Notes under the pieces: model-generated
What the model saw: only the letters and a program-made list of their open reading frames with translations
What the model was told of the DNA's origin: nothing
Databases searched by the model: none
Source of the DNA: Rhodococcus sp. PAMC28707
Lineage (GTDB): Bacteria; Actinomycetota; Actinomycetes; Mycobacteriales; Mycobacteriaceae
NCBI RefSeq assembly: GCF_004795915.1
Contig: NZ_CP039253.1
Location: forward strand, 3,038,001 to 3,102,000
Length of the DNA: 64,000 bases
Reading direction: 5' to 3'
Translations under genes and position numbers: made by a program
Shown here: positions 8,726-15,677 of the stretch, piece by piece
How the letters are laid out: each line of letters opens with the position of its first letter
How positions within the stretch are numbered: the stretch's first letter is position 1

Positions 8726-10365
8726 CCGATCTCGACACCCGACCGGAGCAGGCACCACGGCACCAATCCCCGACACGACGCGTCCTCGCCGGCGCCCGCA
8801 ACATCTGGCGTGGTCTGACGAGCATGCGGACGGCGCTCGTACTGCTCTTCCTGCTGGCCTTCGCGGCGATTCCCGGTGCACTGGTTCCCCAACGCAGCCT
8901 CAACGCAGGCAAGGTCGACGAGTACATCGCCGCCCGCCCGACGCTCGGCCCGCTGATGGACCGACTCGAACTCTTCGATGTCTTCAGCAGTTTCTGGTTC
9001 ACCGCCATTTACGTGCTGCTGTTCGTCTCACTCATCGGCTGCATCCTTCCGCGCTGTATAGAGCACGGAAAAGCTTTGCGCACCAGGCCTGTTCGGGCCC
9101 CCCGGAACCTGTCGCGACTACCTCACCATCGCCGGTACGTCGCCGACGGTTCACCCGAGGACACCGCAGCAATCGTGCAGGCACAGTTTCGCGGCTGGCG
9201 CGTGGAGAAGCGTGAAAGCAACGGGGAGGTGACGCTGTCTGCGGAGAAGGGATACCTCCGAGAGTTCGGCAACCTCGTCTTCCATATCTCGCTCGTCCTT
9301 CTCCTCGCCGCAATCGCGTTGGGCAAGCTGTTCGGATACGAAGGCAACGTCGTGGTCATCGCCAACGACGGTCCGGGGATCTGTAGCACCTCACCGGCAA
9401 TTTACGACAGTTTCCGCGCAGGCAACCTCGTCGACGGCACCGGACTCGAACCACTGTGCGTCAGGGTCGAGGACTTCAAAGCCGACTATCTCGAGAACGG
9501 TCAGGCCGAGCAGTTCACGTCCAACATCGAGTACCAGGCAGGGGAGGACCTCGCGAACAACGTCTGGAAATCCGATGTTCTGCAGGTCAACCATCCGCTA
9601 CGGGTGGCAGGGGACCGTGTGTACCTGCAAGGCCACGGATACGCACCGACATTCACGGTGACCTTCCCGAACGGCGAAACCCGCACCGAGACCATCCAGT
9701 GGCAACCGACCGACGCCACGACCTTCCTCTCCAGCGGCGTCATGCGCATCGACCCACCGGGCGGGCTCTACCCCGACGCAGAGGACCGTCGCAAGAACCA
9801 GATCGCGATCGAGGGCCTGTTCGCGCCGACTGCGTTCTTCCACGACAAACTGCTCTCCTCCAGCTTCCCGGCGATGACCGACCCCGCCGTCGCCATCGAC
9901 ATCTACAAGGGTGACACCGGACTCGATACCGGACTTCCGCAGTCACTGTTCACGCTGAACCAGGAGATGATCAACCAAGGCAGGCTCGTCAAGCAGGACC
10001 GAATCAACCTTAAGCCAGGTGAAGCGTCGACGCTGTCCGACGGCACGACGGTCCGATTCGACGGTGCAGAAGAGTTCGTGAATCTGCAGGTGTCGCACGA
10101 TCCGGCGCAGACCTGGGTGCTCGTTTTCGCGCTGACGATGATGAGCGGACTGCTGGTCTCGCTGGTGATCAAGAGGCGCCGAGTGTGGGTCCGACTCCTT
10201 GCGGATGCTGACCCACGACGTACTGTAGTAGAACTTGGCGGGTTGGCTCGTACCGATCAGGCCGGGTGGGGTGAGGAGTTCGACAACCTCTGCGAGCGTC
10301 TGATTGCCGACGTGAAAACTGTGGACACAAACTCTGTGAACACCAAGAACGACCAGGAGAACTGA
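8722..10365 (+). CDS. resB: Cytochrome c biogenesis protein ResB (Ccs1)
   Basis: ResB/Ccs1 is half of the System II haem-attachment complex. From ATG 8722 the protein has 547 residues: three N-terminal hydrophobic helices, a large extracytoplasmic domain (about residues 215-460) and one C-terminal helix before a charged cytosolic tail. ALVPQRSLN and the block around LREFGNLVFHISLVLLL are typical. The frame is open upstream of 8722, but the ATGA overlap with ccdA marks the start. ccsB follows 3 bases after the stop. Confidence 0.95.
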   Translation: MTDLDTRPEQAPRHQSPTRRVLAGARNIWRGLTSMRTALVLLFLLAFAAIPGALVPQRSLNAGKVDEYIAARPTLGPLMDRLELFDVFSSFWFTAIYVLLFVSLIGCILPRCIEHGKALRTRPVRAPRNLSRLPHHRRYVADGSPEDTAAIVQAQFRGWRVEKRESNGEVTLSAEKGYLREFGNLVFHISLVLLLAAIALGKLFGYEGNVVVIANDGPGICSTSPAIYDSFRAGNLVDGTGLEPLCVRVEDFKADYLENGQAEQFTSNIEYQAGEDLANNVWKSDVLQVNHPLRVAGDRVYLQGHGYAPTFTVTFPNGETRTETIQWQPTDATTFLSSGVMRIDPPGGLYPDAEDRRKNQIAIEGLFAPTAFFHDKLLSSSFPAMTDPAVAIDIYKGDTGLDTGLPQSLFTLNQEMINQGRLVKQDRINLKPGEASTLSDGTTVRFDGAEEFVNLQVSHDPAQTWVLVFALTMMSGLLVSLVIKRRRVWVRLLADADPRRTVVELGGLARTDQAGWGEEFDNLCERLIADVKTVDTNSVNTKNDQEN

Positions 10366-10368
10366 CCG

Positions 10369-11337
10369 ATGCCGATTAACGAGACGCTCTCGCAGTACAG
10401 CGACTGGTCTTTCGAGTCCTCATTCACAATCTACGTACTCGCATTCATCCTGCTCATTGCGCAGTACGCCTCGGTGAAGGCCTCGGCGGTCCACTCCAAG
10501 GAACTGGTCGGCTCCGGCGCGCCCATCGCTACGGCCACCGGCCCGGGGCGGATTGCCGACGCACCGAAGCCGCCGCTGTCCGAGCGTCTGGCCGGCATGG
10601 GATACGCGCTGCTGATCCTCGCACTCGTGCTGCATGTGGCAGCGGTCGTCCTACGCGGGTTCGCAACGCACCGGTTCCCGCTGGGCAATATGTACGAGTT
10701 CGTCACCATGGCTACCGCCGCTGCGACCCTGACGTCGATCGTGTTGCTGCGGAAGCGTGCGATGCGCCCGATGCTCGTGTTCGTCCTGGCACCGATCATC
10801 ATTCTGATGTTCCTCGCCGCCACGAAGCTCTACGCCGACGCCGCACCCGTCGTGCCTGCACTGCGCTCCTACTGGCTGCCGATCCACGTCACCATCGTCA
10901 GCGTCGGCAGTGGAATTCTGCTCGTCTCCGGCGTCGCGAGCCTGCTGTTTCTGCTGCGCATCAAGCAGCCTGCAGGCGAGGAGAAGAGCACCGCGCTCGG
11001 CAGATTCGCCGCCAAGCTGCCCGACGCTCAATCGCTCGACCGGCTCGCGTACAAGACGACGATCATGGCGTTCCCGCTGTTCGGTGCAGGCGTCATCCTC
11101 GGCGCGATCTGGGCAGAGGCAGCGTGGGGCCGCTTCTGGGGCTGGGATCCCAAGGAAACGATGTCCTTCATCACCTGGGTCATCTACGCCGCATACCTGC
11201 ACGCACGGGCAACGTCCGGGTGGCGGAACACTCGCGCGGCCTGGATCAACGTCGGTGGTTTCGTCACCATGTTGTTCAACCTCTTCATCATCAACATGGT
11301 GGTCTCCGGTCTGCACTCCTATGCCGGTCTGAACTAG
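10369..11337 (+). CDS. ccsB: c-type cytochrome biogenesis protein CcsB (CcsA/ResC)
   Basis: This is the haem-handling partner of ResB, 322 residues with about eight membrane helices. The tryptophan-rich WWD-type haem-binding block is seen as WGRFWGWDPKET (WGWDPKE at about residues 257-263). Conserved histidines flank it, for example the late HSYAG. It starts 3 bases after resB and completes the System II set (ccdA, thioredoxin, resB, ccsB), presumably serving the cytochrome bc1 branch. Confidence 0.96.
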   Translation: MPINETLSQYSDWSFESSFTIYVLAFILLIAQYASVKASAVHSKELVGSGAPIATATGPGRIADAPKPPLSERLAGMGYALLILALVLHVAAVVLRGFATHRFPLGNMYEFVTMATAAATLTSIVLLRKRAMRPMLVFVLAPIIILMFLAATKLYADAAPVVPALRSYWLPIHVTIVSVGSGILLVSGVASLLFLLRIKQPAGEEKSTALGRFAAKLPDAQSLDRLAYKTTIMAFPLFGAGVILGAIWAEAAWGRFWGWDPKETMSFITWVIYAAYLHARATSGWRNTRAAWINVGGFVTMLFNLFIINMVVSGLHSYAGLN

Positions 11338-11427
11338 CTGGTAACGTCCGCCTGAAATATTGGCAGGACCGGGGTGGCGTGCTGGGGAGCGCGTCACCCG
11401 TCTCGGTAACGGTGGGGGGACAAGTTC

Positions 11428-12816
11428 ATGGCCGATTGGCAGATGAGTTCGTGGCAGGCGGTGCGGCCGGAAGAACCGGACGAGGACCGGCCTTCGCCGA
11501 TCGCTGCACCAACAGAAGTCACGCCTCCAGAAGTCACACCTCCGGCACTCACACCCCCGGCACTCACACCCCCGGGCGCCACGGTCACGGTCGTTGCAGC
11601 CTCGGTCGTCGCGCCGGTGGATAATTCAACCCGTGAGCCTGAGCCTGCGGCTGCAGAGGTTCACGACGCCGAAGCGCCGGTCGCCGCAGCGTCCGAAGCA
11701 GCACCCGAGGCCCCGCTCGACCCATCCGAGGCTCAGGTCGACGCTGCACCCGACACAGGCTTCCGGTCGACGCCGGTACCGATGCCGGCCGAGGATCAGT
11801 ATCCACCCACTGCGTCGCCGACTTCGCTGCCGACGCCGGTAATCGCTTCGTCCGCACTCGATCTGACCAACGCTTTGCTGGTGAAGCAGGTCAGTCCCGC
11901 GCCACTATCGGGTTGGCGTCGGTGGCTGTATTCCGCGTCGGGCAAGCGGGTGAACCTGGGCAACAGTCCGCGGGACGAAAAACAGTTGCGCCTGATTCGA
12001 CAGGTCGACCGCCAACTGGTCGGCTGCTACCGAGTGTCGGTGCTCAGCCTCAAGGGAGGCGTCGGAAAGACCACGACGACGGCGACTCTCGGGTCCATGT
12101 TCGCGAGCATCAGGGGCGACCGTGTCATCGCTGTCGACGCCAATCCCGATCGAGGGACGCTGAGTCAGAAAGTGCCCGTCGAAACGCCGGCGACGGTGCG
12201 AAACATGCTGCGCGACATCGATAGTTTGGATCGCTACAGCGACGTACGCGGATACACCTCGCAAAACGAGTTCAGGCTCGAGGTGCTCGCCTCGGATTCC
12301 GACCCTGCCGTGTCGGAAGCATTCAGTGGCCGCGATTACGATCGCGCTGTCGATCTGCTCGAAAAGTTCTACAGCATCGTCCTGACCGATTGCGGTACCG
12401 GTTTGATGCACTCCGCCATGGACAGCATCCTGTCCGGTTCCGATTCACTGGTTGTGGTCAGTTCCAGCTCGGTCGACGGGGCTCGGAGTGCGTCGGCGAC
12501 CCTCGATTGGCTCGACGCGCACGGACACCGAGATCTCGTTCGATCCTCGGTAGCCGTGGTCAATGCGGTGAGGCCGCGAGCGGGGAAAGTCGATCTGACG
12601 AAGGTTGTAGAACATTTCGAGCAACGATGCAGGCAAGTCGTGCTCGTGCCCTTCGACCCGCATCTCGAAGAGGGAGCGGAGATAGACCTCGATCGGCTCA
12701 AGCCCAAGACTCGGTTGGCTCTGCTGGAATTGGCTGCTGCCGTGGCCTCAGATTTCCCCATCACTCGACCGGACGCAGCGCGCACCGAAGAACGAACAAG
12801 AACAGCCCGCTCCTGA
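11428..12816 (+). CDS. MinD/ParA-like ATPase with proline-rich N-terminus
   Basis: The protein has 462 residues. The first ~160 are low-complexity Pro/Thr/Ala/Glu-rich and include a 5-residue repeat (VTPP/LTPP). The rest is a deviant-Walker P-loop ATPase with LKGGVGKTTT (Walker lysine at about residue 209), VDANPD (switch I/A') and LTDCGTG (Walker B). The layout resembles EspI/Rv3876-like and Rv0530-like ATPases of mycobacteria. The position after ccsB matches Rv0530. The role is unknown; positioning or secretion-associated functions are possible. The stop codon is the loop of a hairpin. Confidence 0.88.
   Translation: MADWQMSSWQAVRPEEPDEDRPSPIAAPTEVTPPEVTPPALTPPALTPPGATVTVVAASVVAPVDNSTREPEPAAAEVHDAEAPVAAASEAAPEAPLDPSEAQVDAAPDTGFRSTPVPMPAEDQYPPTASPTSLPTPVIASSALDLTNALLVKQVSPAPLSGWRRWLYSASGKRVNLGNSPRDEKQLRLIRQVDRQLVGCYRVSVLSLKGGVGKTTTTATLGSMFASIRGDRVIAVDANPDRGTLSQKVPVETPATVRNMLRDIDSLDRYSDVRGYTSQNEFRLEVLASDSDPAVSEAFSGRDYDRAVDLLEKFYSIVLTDCGTGLMHSAMDSILSGSDSLVVVSSSSVDGARSASATLDWLDAHGHRDLVRSSVAVVNAVRPRAGKVDLTKVVEHFEQRCRQVVLVPFDPHLEEGAEIDLDRLKPKTRLALLELAAAVASDFPITRPDAARTEERTRTARS
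11515..11574 (+). repeat. Four tandem 15-bp repeats in the MinD-like gene
   Basis: Four in-phase 15-bp units (11515, 11530, 11545, 11560) encode EVTPP, EVTPP, ALTPP, ALTPP. The last two are identical. They extend a disordered proline-rich linker and could vary in number between strains. Confidence 0.8.
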
Positions 12817-12826
12817 GGAGCGGGCT
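12804..12826 (+). terminator. Hairpin with the MinD-like gene stop codon as its loop
   Basis: AGCCCGCTCC (12804-12813) pairs perfectly with GGAGCGGGCT (12817-12826). The 3-base loop is TGA, the stop codon itself. There is no following T-tract, so intrinsic termination is uncertain. Confidence 0.6.
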
Positions 12827-12865
12827 GCAGACAGAGGCGCTAGGACGGTTCACCCGTCTCGCTGG

Positions 12866-13066
12866 TTACTCTGGTCGATCTTGTTTCCCCGAATCGTGAC
12901 CATCGGTCCCCGAGCGTCGAGTATCTCGATTCATCTTCCACAAAAATTCCGGGTCGTCGTCAGGGCCGATCACCTTGCCTGCGGGTTCCTGCATCGTCGG
13001 GCCGAACGCCTTCCAGAACAGAACGATCACTGCTACCAAACCGATCATCGCCAAAAGATAGATCAT
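12866..13066 (-). CDS. Small single-pass membrane protein
   Basis: The protein has 66 residues: an N-terminal membrane helix (about residues 2-21) followed by a short charged tail with DDDPEFLWKMNRD. The ATG at 13066 is chosen because AGGAGG lies about 5 bases upstream; the frame also extends further upstream without a ribosome site. The family is not recognised and no function is assigned. It is convergent with the MinD-like gene. Confidence 0.65.
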   Translation of the reverse strand: MIYLLAMIGLVAVIVLFWKAFGPTMQEPAGKVIGPDDDPEFLWKMNRDTRRSGTDGHDSGKQDRPE

Positions 13067-13166
13067 GTCGCACCTCCTCATAAGAGGGTAGCCGCGTGGG
13101 GGTGCCATGTGCACCCCACGCGGCTCGCAGTTTCCTGAGAATCGACCCTCCCGTACGAGCGGAGAG

Positions 13167-13379
13167 CTACCGGTGTCCGGCTTCCGTGGTCAGCGATGTC
13201 AGCAAAGCCATGACCTCGGACTCGCGGAACCGGCGGTGGCCGCCGGGCGTCCGAAGTGATCCGAGCCGTCCTGCGTGTGCCCATCGGGTCACTGTCTTCG
13301 GATCGACATGAAAGAGCGCCGCTACCTGCCCCGGTGTGAGCAGTGAATCCTGAGCCTTGTGCAGAGTTGGTGCGCTCAT
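13167..13379 (-). CDS. BldC-family helix-turn-helix regulator
   Basis: This 70-residue protein is almost entirely a MerR-type winged HTH: LLTPGQVAALFHVDPKTVTRWAHAGRL, then the wing TPGGHRRFRESEV. That is the pattern of BldC and related excisionase-like single-domain DNA-binding proteins of actinobacteria. ATG 13379 is used, with AGGAGG 10 bases upstream. There is no integrase nearby, so a role as a phage excisionase is unlikely. Its targets cannot be read from this window. Confidence 0.9.
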   Translation of the reverse strand: MSAPTLHKAQDSLLTPGQVAALFHVDPKTVTRWAHAGRLGSLRTPGGHRRFRESEVMALLTSLTTEAGHR

Positions 13380-13403
13380 CTTCTCGTGTCCTCCTGCGTG
13401 CAT

Positions 13404-13635
13404 TCTCGCGTTTGATCGATCGCTGATGTGTCCGGTACTGCTGGTGTTTCTTCACCCTGACGGGGTCCTCGGTGAAGCAAGACCCGCCCTCGTGGAGTGT
13501 GAATCCCCAATCGGGATCCGGCCGCGAGGACCTGCGTTCTCGTCCGATCGGTCGAGAACGCGTGGTGTACGAGACCCATGGTTACATCCAGACCCCTAGG
13601 TACTCGACTGACCTAAAGTTGGTAAAGGGGAGGTA
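13404..13635. other. Intergenic stretch with no recognised gene
   Basis: It holds the upstream region of the bldC-like gene and the approach to a strong ribosome-binding sequence near 13627-13634. I see no tRNA, clear terminator or riboswitch. Confidence 0.4.
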
Positions 13636-13758
13636 ATGGACAAATCGGATAAGTCAGGCGGCATCGAGACAGCGTTCTTCCGAGCGGTAACCTGGGGTCG
13701 TGACCGAAAGCAACACGCCCCCCGCGCCCACCGCAACAAAGGGGCAGCTAATCCGTGA
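13636..13758 (+). CDS. Possible 40-residue ORF with strong ribosome site
   Basis: ATG 13636 is preceded by AAGGGGAGGT, the best Shine-Dalgarno nearby. The frame begins MDKSDKSGG and runs 40 codons into the DUF4229 gene, overlapping its first 59 bases in another frame. The peptide is basic and matches no family I know. It may be a leader peptide coupled to the next gene, or spurious. Confidence 0.25.
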   Translation: MDKSDKSGGIETAFFRAVTWGRDRKQHAPRAHRNKGAANP

Positions 13759-14020
13759 CGTGGCCCTTTACACCGGAGCACGATTGTTGCTCGTCATCGT
13801 CATCGCCGCCGCCATTTTCGGAATCGGGCTCATCTTCGGCGTCGAGGTGCCCATACTCGTCGCCGCGGTGTTCGGAGTACTGATCGCCCTGCCGCTGTCC
13901 CTGCTGCTGTTCAAGTCGCTTCGCATACGAGTCAACGTCTCGATCGCCGGAGTGGACGAGGGACGCAGGCAAGCGCGTGCAGATCTGCAATCGAAGCTGC
14001 GCGGAGAAGACGGCCGTTGA
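13700..14020 (+). CDS. DUF4229-type small membrane protein
   Basis: The protein has 106 residues with a short polar N-terminus and two adjacent membrane helices (about residues 25-70). A charged cytosolic tail with [14 protein letters not shown] follows. This matches the actinobacterial DUF4229 family and the position and size of mycobacterial Rv0531. The start is GTG 13700 after GGGG. The stop overlaps the cds1 start by one base (TGATG), so the two are probably co-translated. The function is unknown. Confidence 0.8.
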   Translation: MTESNTPPAPTATKGQLIRDVALYTGARLLLVIVIAAAIFGIGLIFGVEVPILVAAVFGVLIALPLSLLLFKSLRIRVNVSIAGVDEGRRQARADLQSKLRGEDGR

Positions 14021-15108
14021 TGACCCGCATCGTCGATCACTCGGCGTCGCGTGAATGGGTCGACAACGCAGTCCGACTGATCGACGCCGACGCCCAACGC
14101 AGCGCCGACACCCATCTCCTGCGCTACCCACTGCCGGCCGCCTGGAACGTCCAGCTCTACCTCAAAGACGAGTCCACGCACATCACCGGAAGCCTCAAGC
14201 ACCGGCTCGCCCGCTCACTGTTCCTCTACTCGATCTGCAACGGTTGGGTCACCGAGAACACCACCGTCGTCGAAGCATCCTCCGGATCGACAGCAGTCAG
14301 TGAGGCATACTTCGCGCGACTACTCGGCCTGCGCTTCGTCGCCGTCATGCCGCGCAGCACCAGCCCCGCCAAAATTGCGCTCATCGAAACCCACGGCGGC
14401 CGATGCCACTTCGTCGACGACCCGGCCGCGATGTACACCGAAGCGCACCGACTCACCGCCGAACCGAACACGCATTACATGGACCAGTTCACCCACGCCG
14501 AACGCGCAACCGACTGGCGCGGAAACAACAACATCGCCGAATCCATCTTCGACCAACTCACCCTCGAAGAGTCACCCATACCCACCTGGGTCGTCGTAGG
14601 AGCAGGGACCGGCGGCACCAGCGCCACCATCGGCCGCTACATCCGATACCGACGACACGCCACACGATTGGCCGTCGTGGACCCGGAGAACTCCGCCTTC
14701 ATCGGGGGCTACGAAAGCGGAAGCGCCGACTTCGAGACCGACAAACCATCTCGCATCGAAGGAATCGGACGTACACGAATCGAACCATCCTTCGTCGGAC
14801 AAGTCATCGATCGCATGATCGCCGTACCCGACGCAGCATCCGTCGCCGCCACCAGACACACATCCACAGTTCTTGGAAAGCGTGTCGGCGGATCGACCGG
14901 AACCAACATGTGGGGTGCCTTCGGGCTCATCTCCGACATGATCTCCGCCGGCAACCACGGCAGCGTCGTGACAGTGCTGTGCGACGGCGGAGAACGGTAC
15001 GCCGACACCTACTTCGACGACAGCTGGGTCGCCGATCAGGGAATGGACCTGAACGGCCCGACAACGGTGCTCGAAAACTTCCTCAAAACCGGAGAATTCG
15101 TACCCTGA
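14020..15108 (+). CDS. cds1: PLP-dependent L-cysteine desulfhydrase Cds1
   Basis: This is a fold-type II PLP enzyme of the cysteine synthase family, 362 residues. The PLP lysine is in [11 protein letters not shown] (about K60). [13 protein letters not shown] is the substrate-binding loop and [12 protein letters not shown] the phosphate-binding glycine loop. It resembles M. tuberculosis Rv3684 (Cds1), which degrades cysteine to H2S, pyruvate and ammonia. A synthase role cannot be excluded from sequence alone. A 33-bp tandem repeat begins 9 bases after its stop. Confidence 0.85.
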   Translation: MTRIVDHSASREWVDNAVRLIDADAQRSADTHLLRYPLPAAWNVQLYLKDESTHITGSLKHRLARSLFLYSICNGWVTENTTVVEASSGSTAVSEAYFARLLGLRFVAVMPRSTSPAKIALIETHGGRCHFVDDPAAMYTEAHRLTAEPNTHYMDQFTHAERATDWRGNNNIAESIFDQLTLEESPIPTWVVVGAGTGGTSATIGRYIRYRRHATRLAVVDPENSAFIGGYESGSADFETDKPSRIEGIGRTRIEPSFVGQVIDRMIAVPDAASVAATRHTSTVLGKRVGGSTGTNMWGAFGLISDMISAGNHGSVVTVLCDGGERYADTYFDDSWVADQGMDLNGPTTVLENFLKTGEFVP

Positions 15109-15116
15109 ACTCCCAG

Positions 15117-15334
15117 TTCCGCAGGCTCTACTCCCGTCCATCTGGGTCGTTCCGCAGGCTCTACTCCCGTCCATCTGGGTCGTTCCGCAGGCTCTACTCC
15201 CGTCCATCTGGGTCGTTCCGCAGGCTCTACTCCCGTCCATCTGGGTCGTTCCGCAGGCTCTACTCCCGTCCATCTGGGTCGTTCCGCAGGCTCTACTCCC
15301 GTCCATCTGGGTCGTTCCGCAGGCTCTACTCCCG
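15117..15334. repeat. 33-bp tandem repeat, six full copies plus a 20-bp partial
   Basis: Units start at 15117, 15150, 15183, 15216, 15249 and 15282. A truncated unit covers 15315-15334. Each begins TTCCGCAGGCTCTACTCCCG and the copies appear identical. The array fills the gap between two convergent genes, and the partial copy includes the last codons and stop of the minus-strand gene. There are no spacers, so it is not CRISPR. Perfect identity points to recent expansion, a likely variable-number locus. Confidence 0.95.
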
Positions 15335-15628
15335 CATCAACACGACCGACGCCGCTGCCGTCGCCGCCGCCACCGAGCCCACCGCAGGCCAGGCGCCGAT
15401 CTTCTTCGCCAGCGGGTGCGAGGCTCCGAAACCCACGAGATAGGTCGCCAGGAGCGCGCCGGCGACCTTCGGGCCCGAGGACGCATTCCATGAGACGGTG
15501 CACGCGACACCTGCCGCCGCAAGGACAGCGCCTCCGAGTTGCCGGTTCTTCGTCTTCCGTGCCACCGCGAAACCACCGAGGAGTCCACCAGCCGCGAGTG
15601 CCGACGTTGCAATCGTATTCAGAGCCAT
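15326..15628 (-). CDS. Small hydrophobic membrane protein, function unknown
   Basis: The protein has 100 residues with about three to four hydrophobic segments rich in Ala, Gly and Val, and GLLGGFAVARKTKNRQLGG near the N-terminus. ATG 15628 is used because the upstream frame is compositionally unlike the rest. The stop codon TAG (15326-15328) lies within the truncated copy of the 33-bp repeat, so the last residues (RE) are repeat-derived. The family is not recognised. Confidence 0.6.
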   Translation of the reverse strand: MALNTIATSALAAGGLLGGFAVARKTKNRQLGGAVLAAAGVACTVSWNASSGPKVAGALLATYLVGFGASHPLAKKIGAWPAVGSVAAATAAASVVLMRE

Positions 15629-15677
15629 ACCCCCGACAGTAGTGCCGAAGGGCTCCACACGCCGCATACGAGGTCGG

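Noticed and set aside
13167-13379. Phage excisionase as sign of an integrated element
   Set aside because: The protein fits the chromosomal BldC family and there is no integrase, att-like repeat or phage gene nearby.
14572-15306. Minus-strand frame with repeated 11-residue units starting MDGSRACGTTQ
   Set aside because: It is open only because the 33-bp units have no stop in this frame; upstream it lies entirely antisense to cds1.
15117-15334. Possible CRISPR array
   Set aside because: The repeats are directly adjacent with no spacers, and there are no cas genes.
14403-15443. Arg/His-rich open frame over cds1 and through the 33-bp repeat
   Set aside because: Composition is typical of an out-of-frame shadow, and the repeat length (multiple of 3) keeps it open. 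No ribosome site or family.
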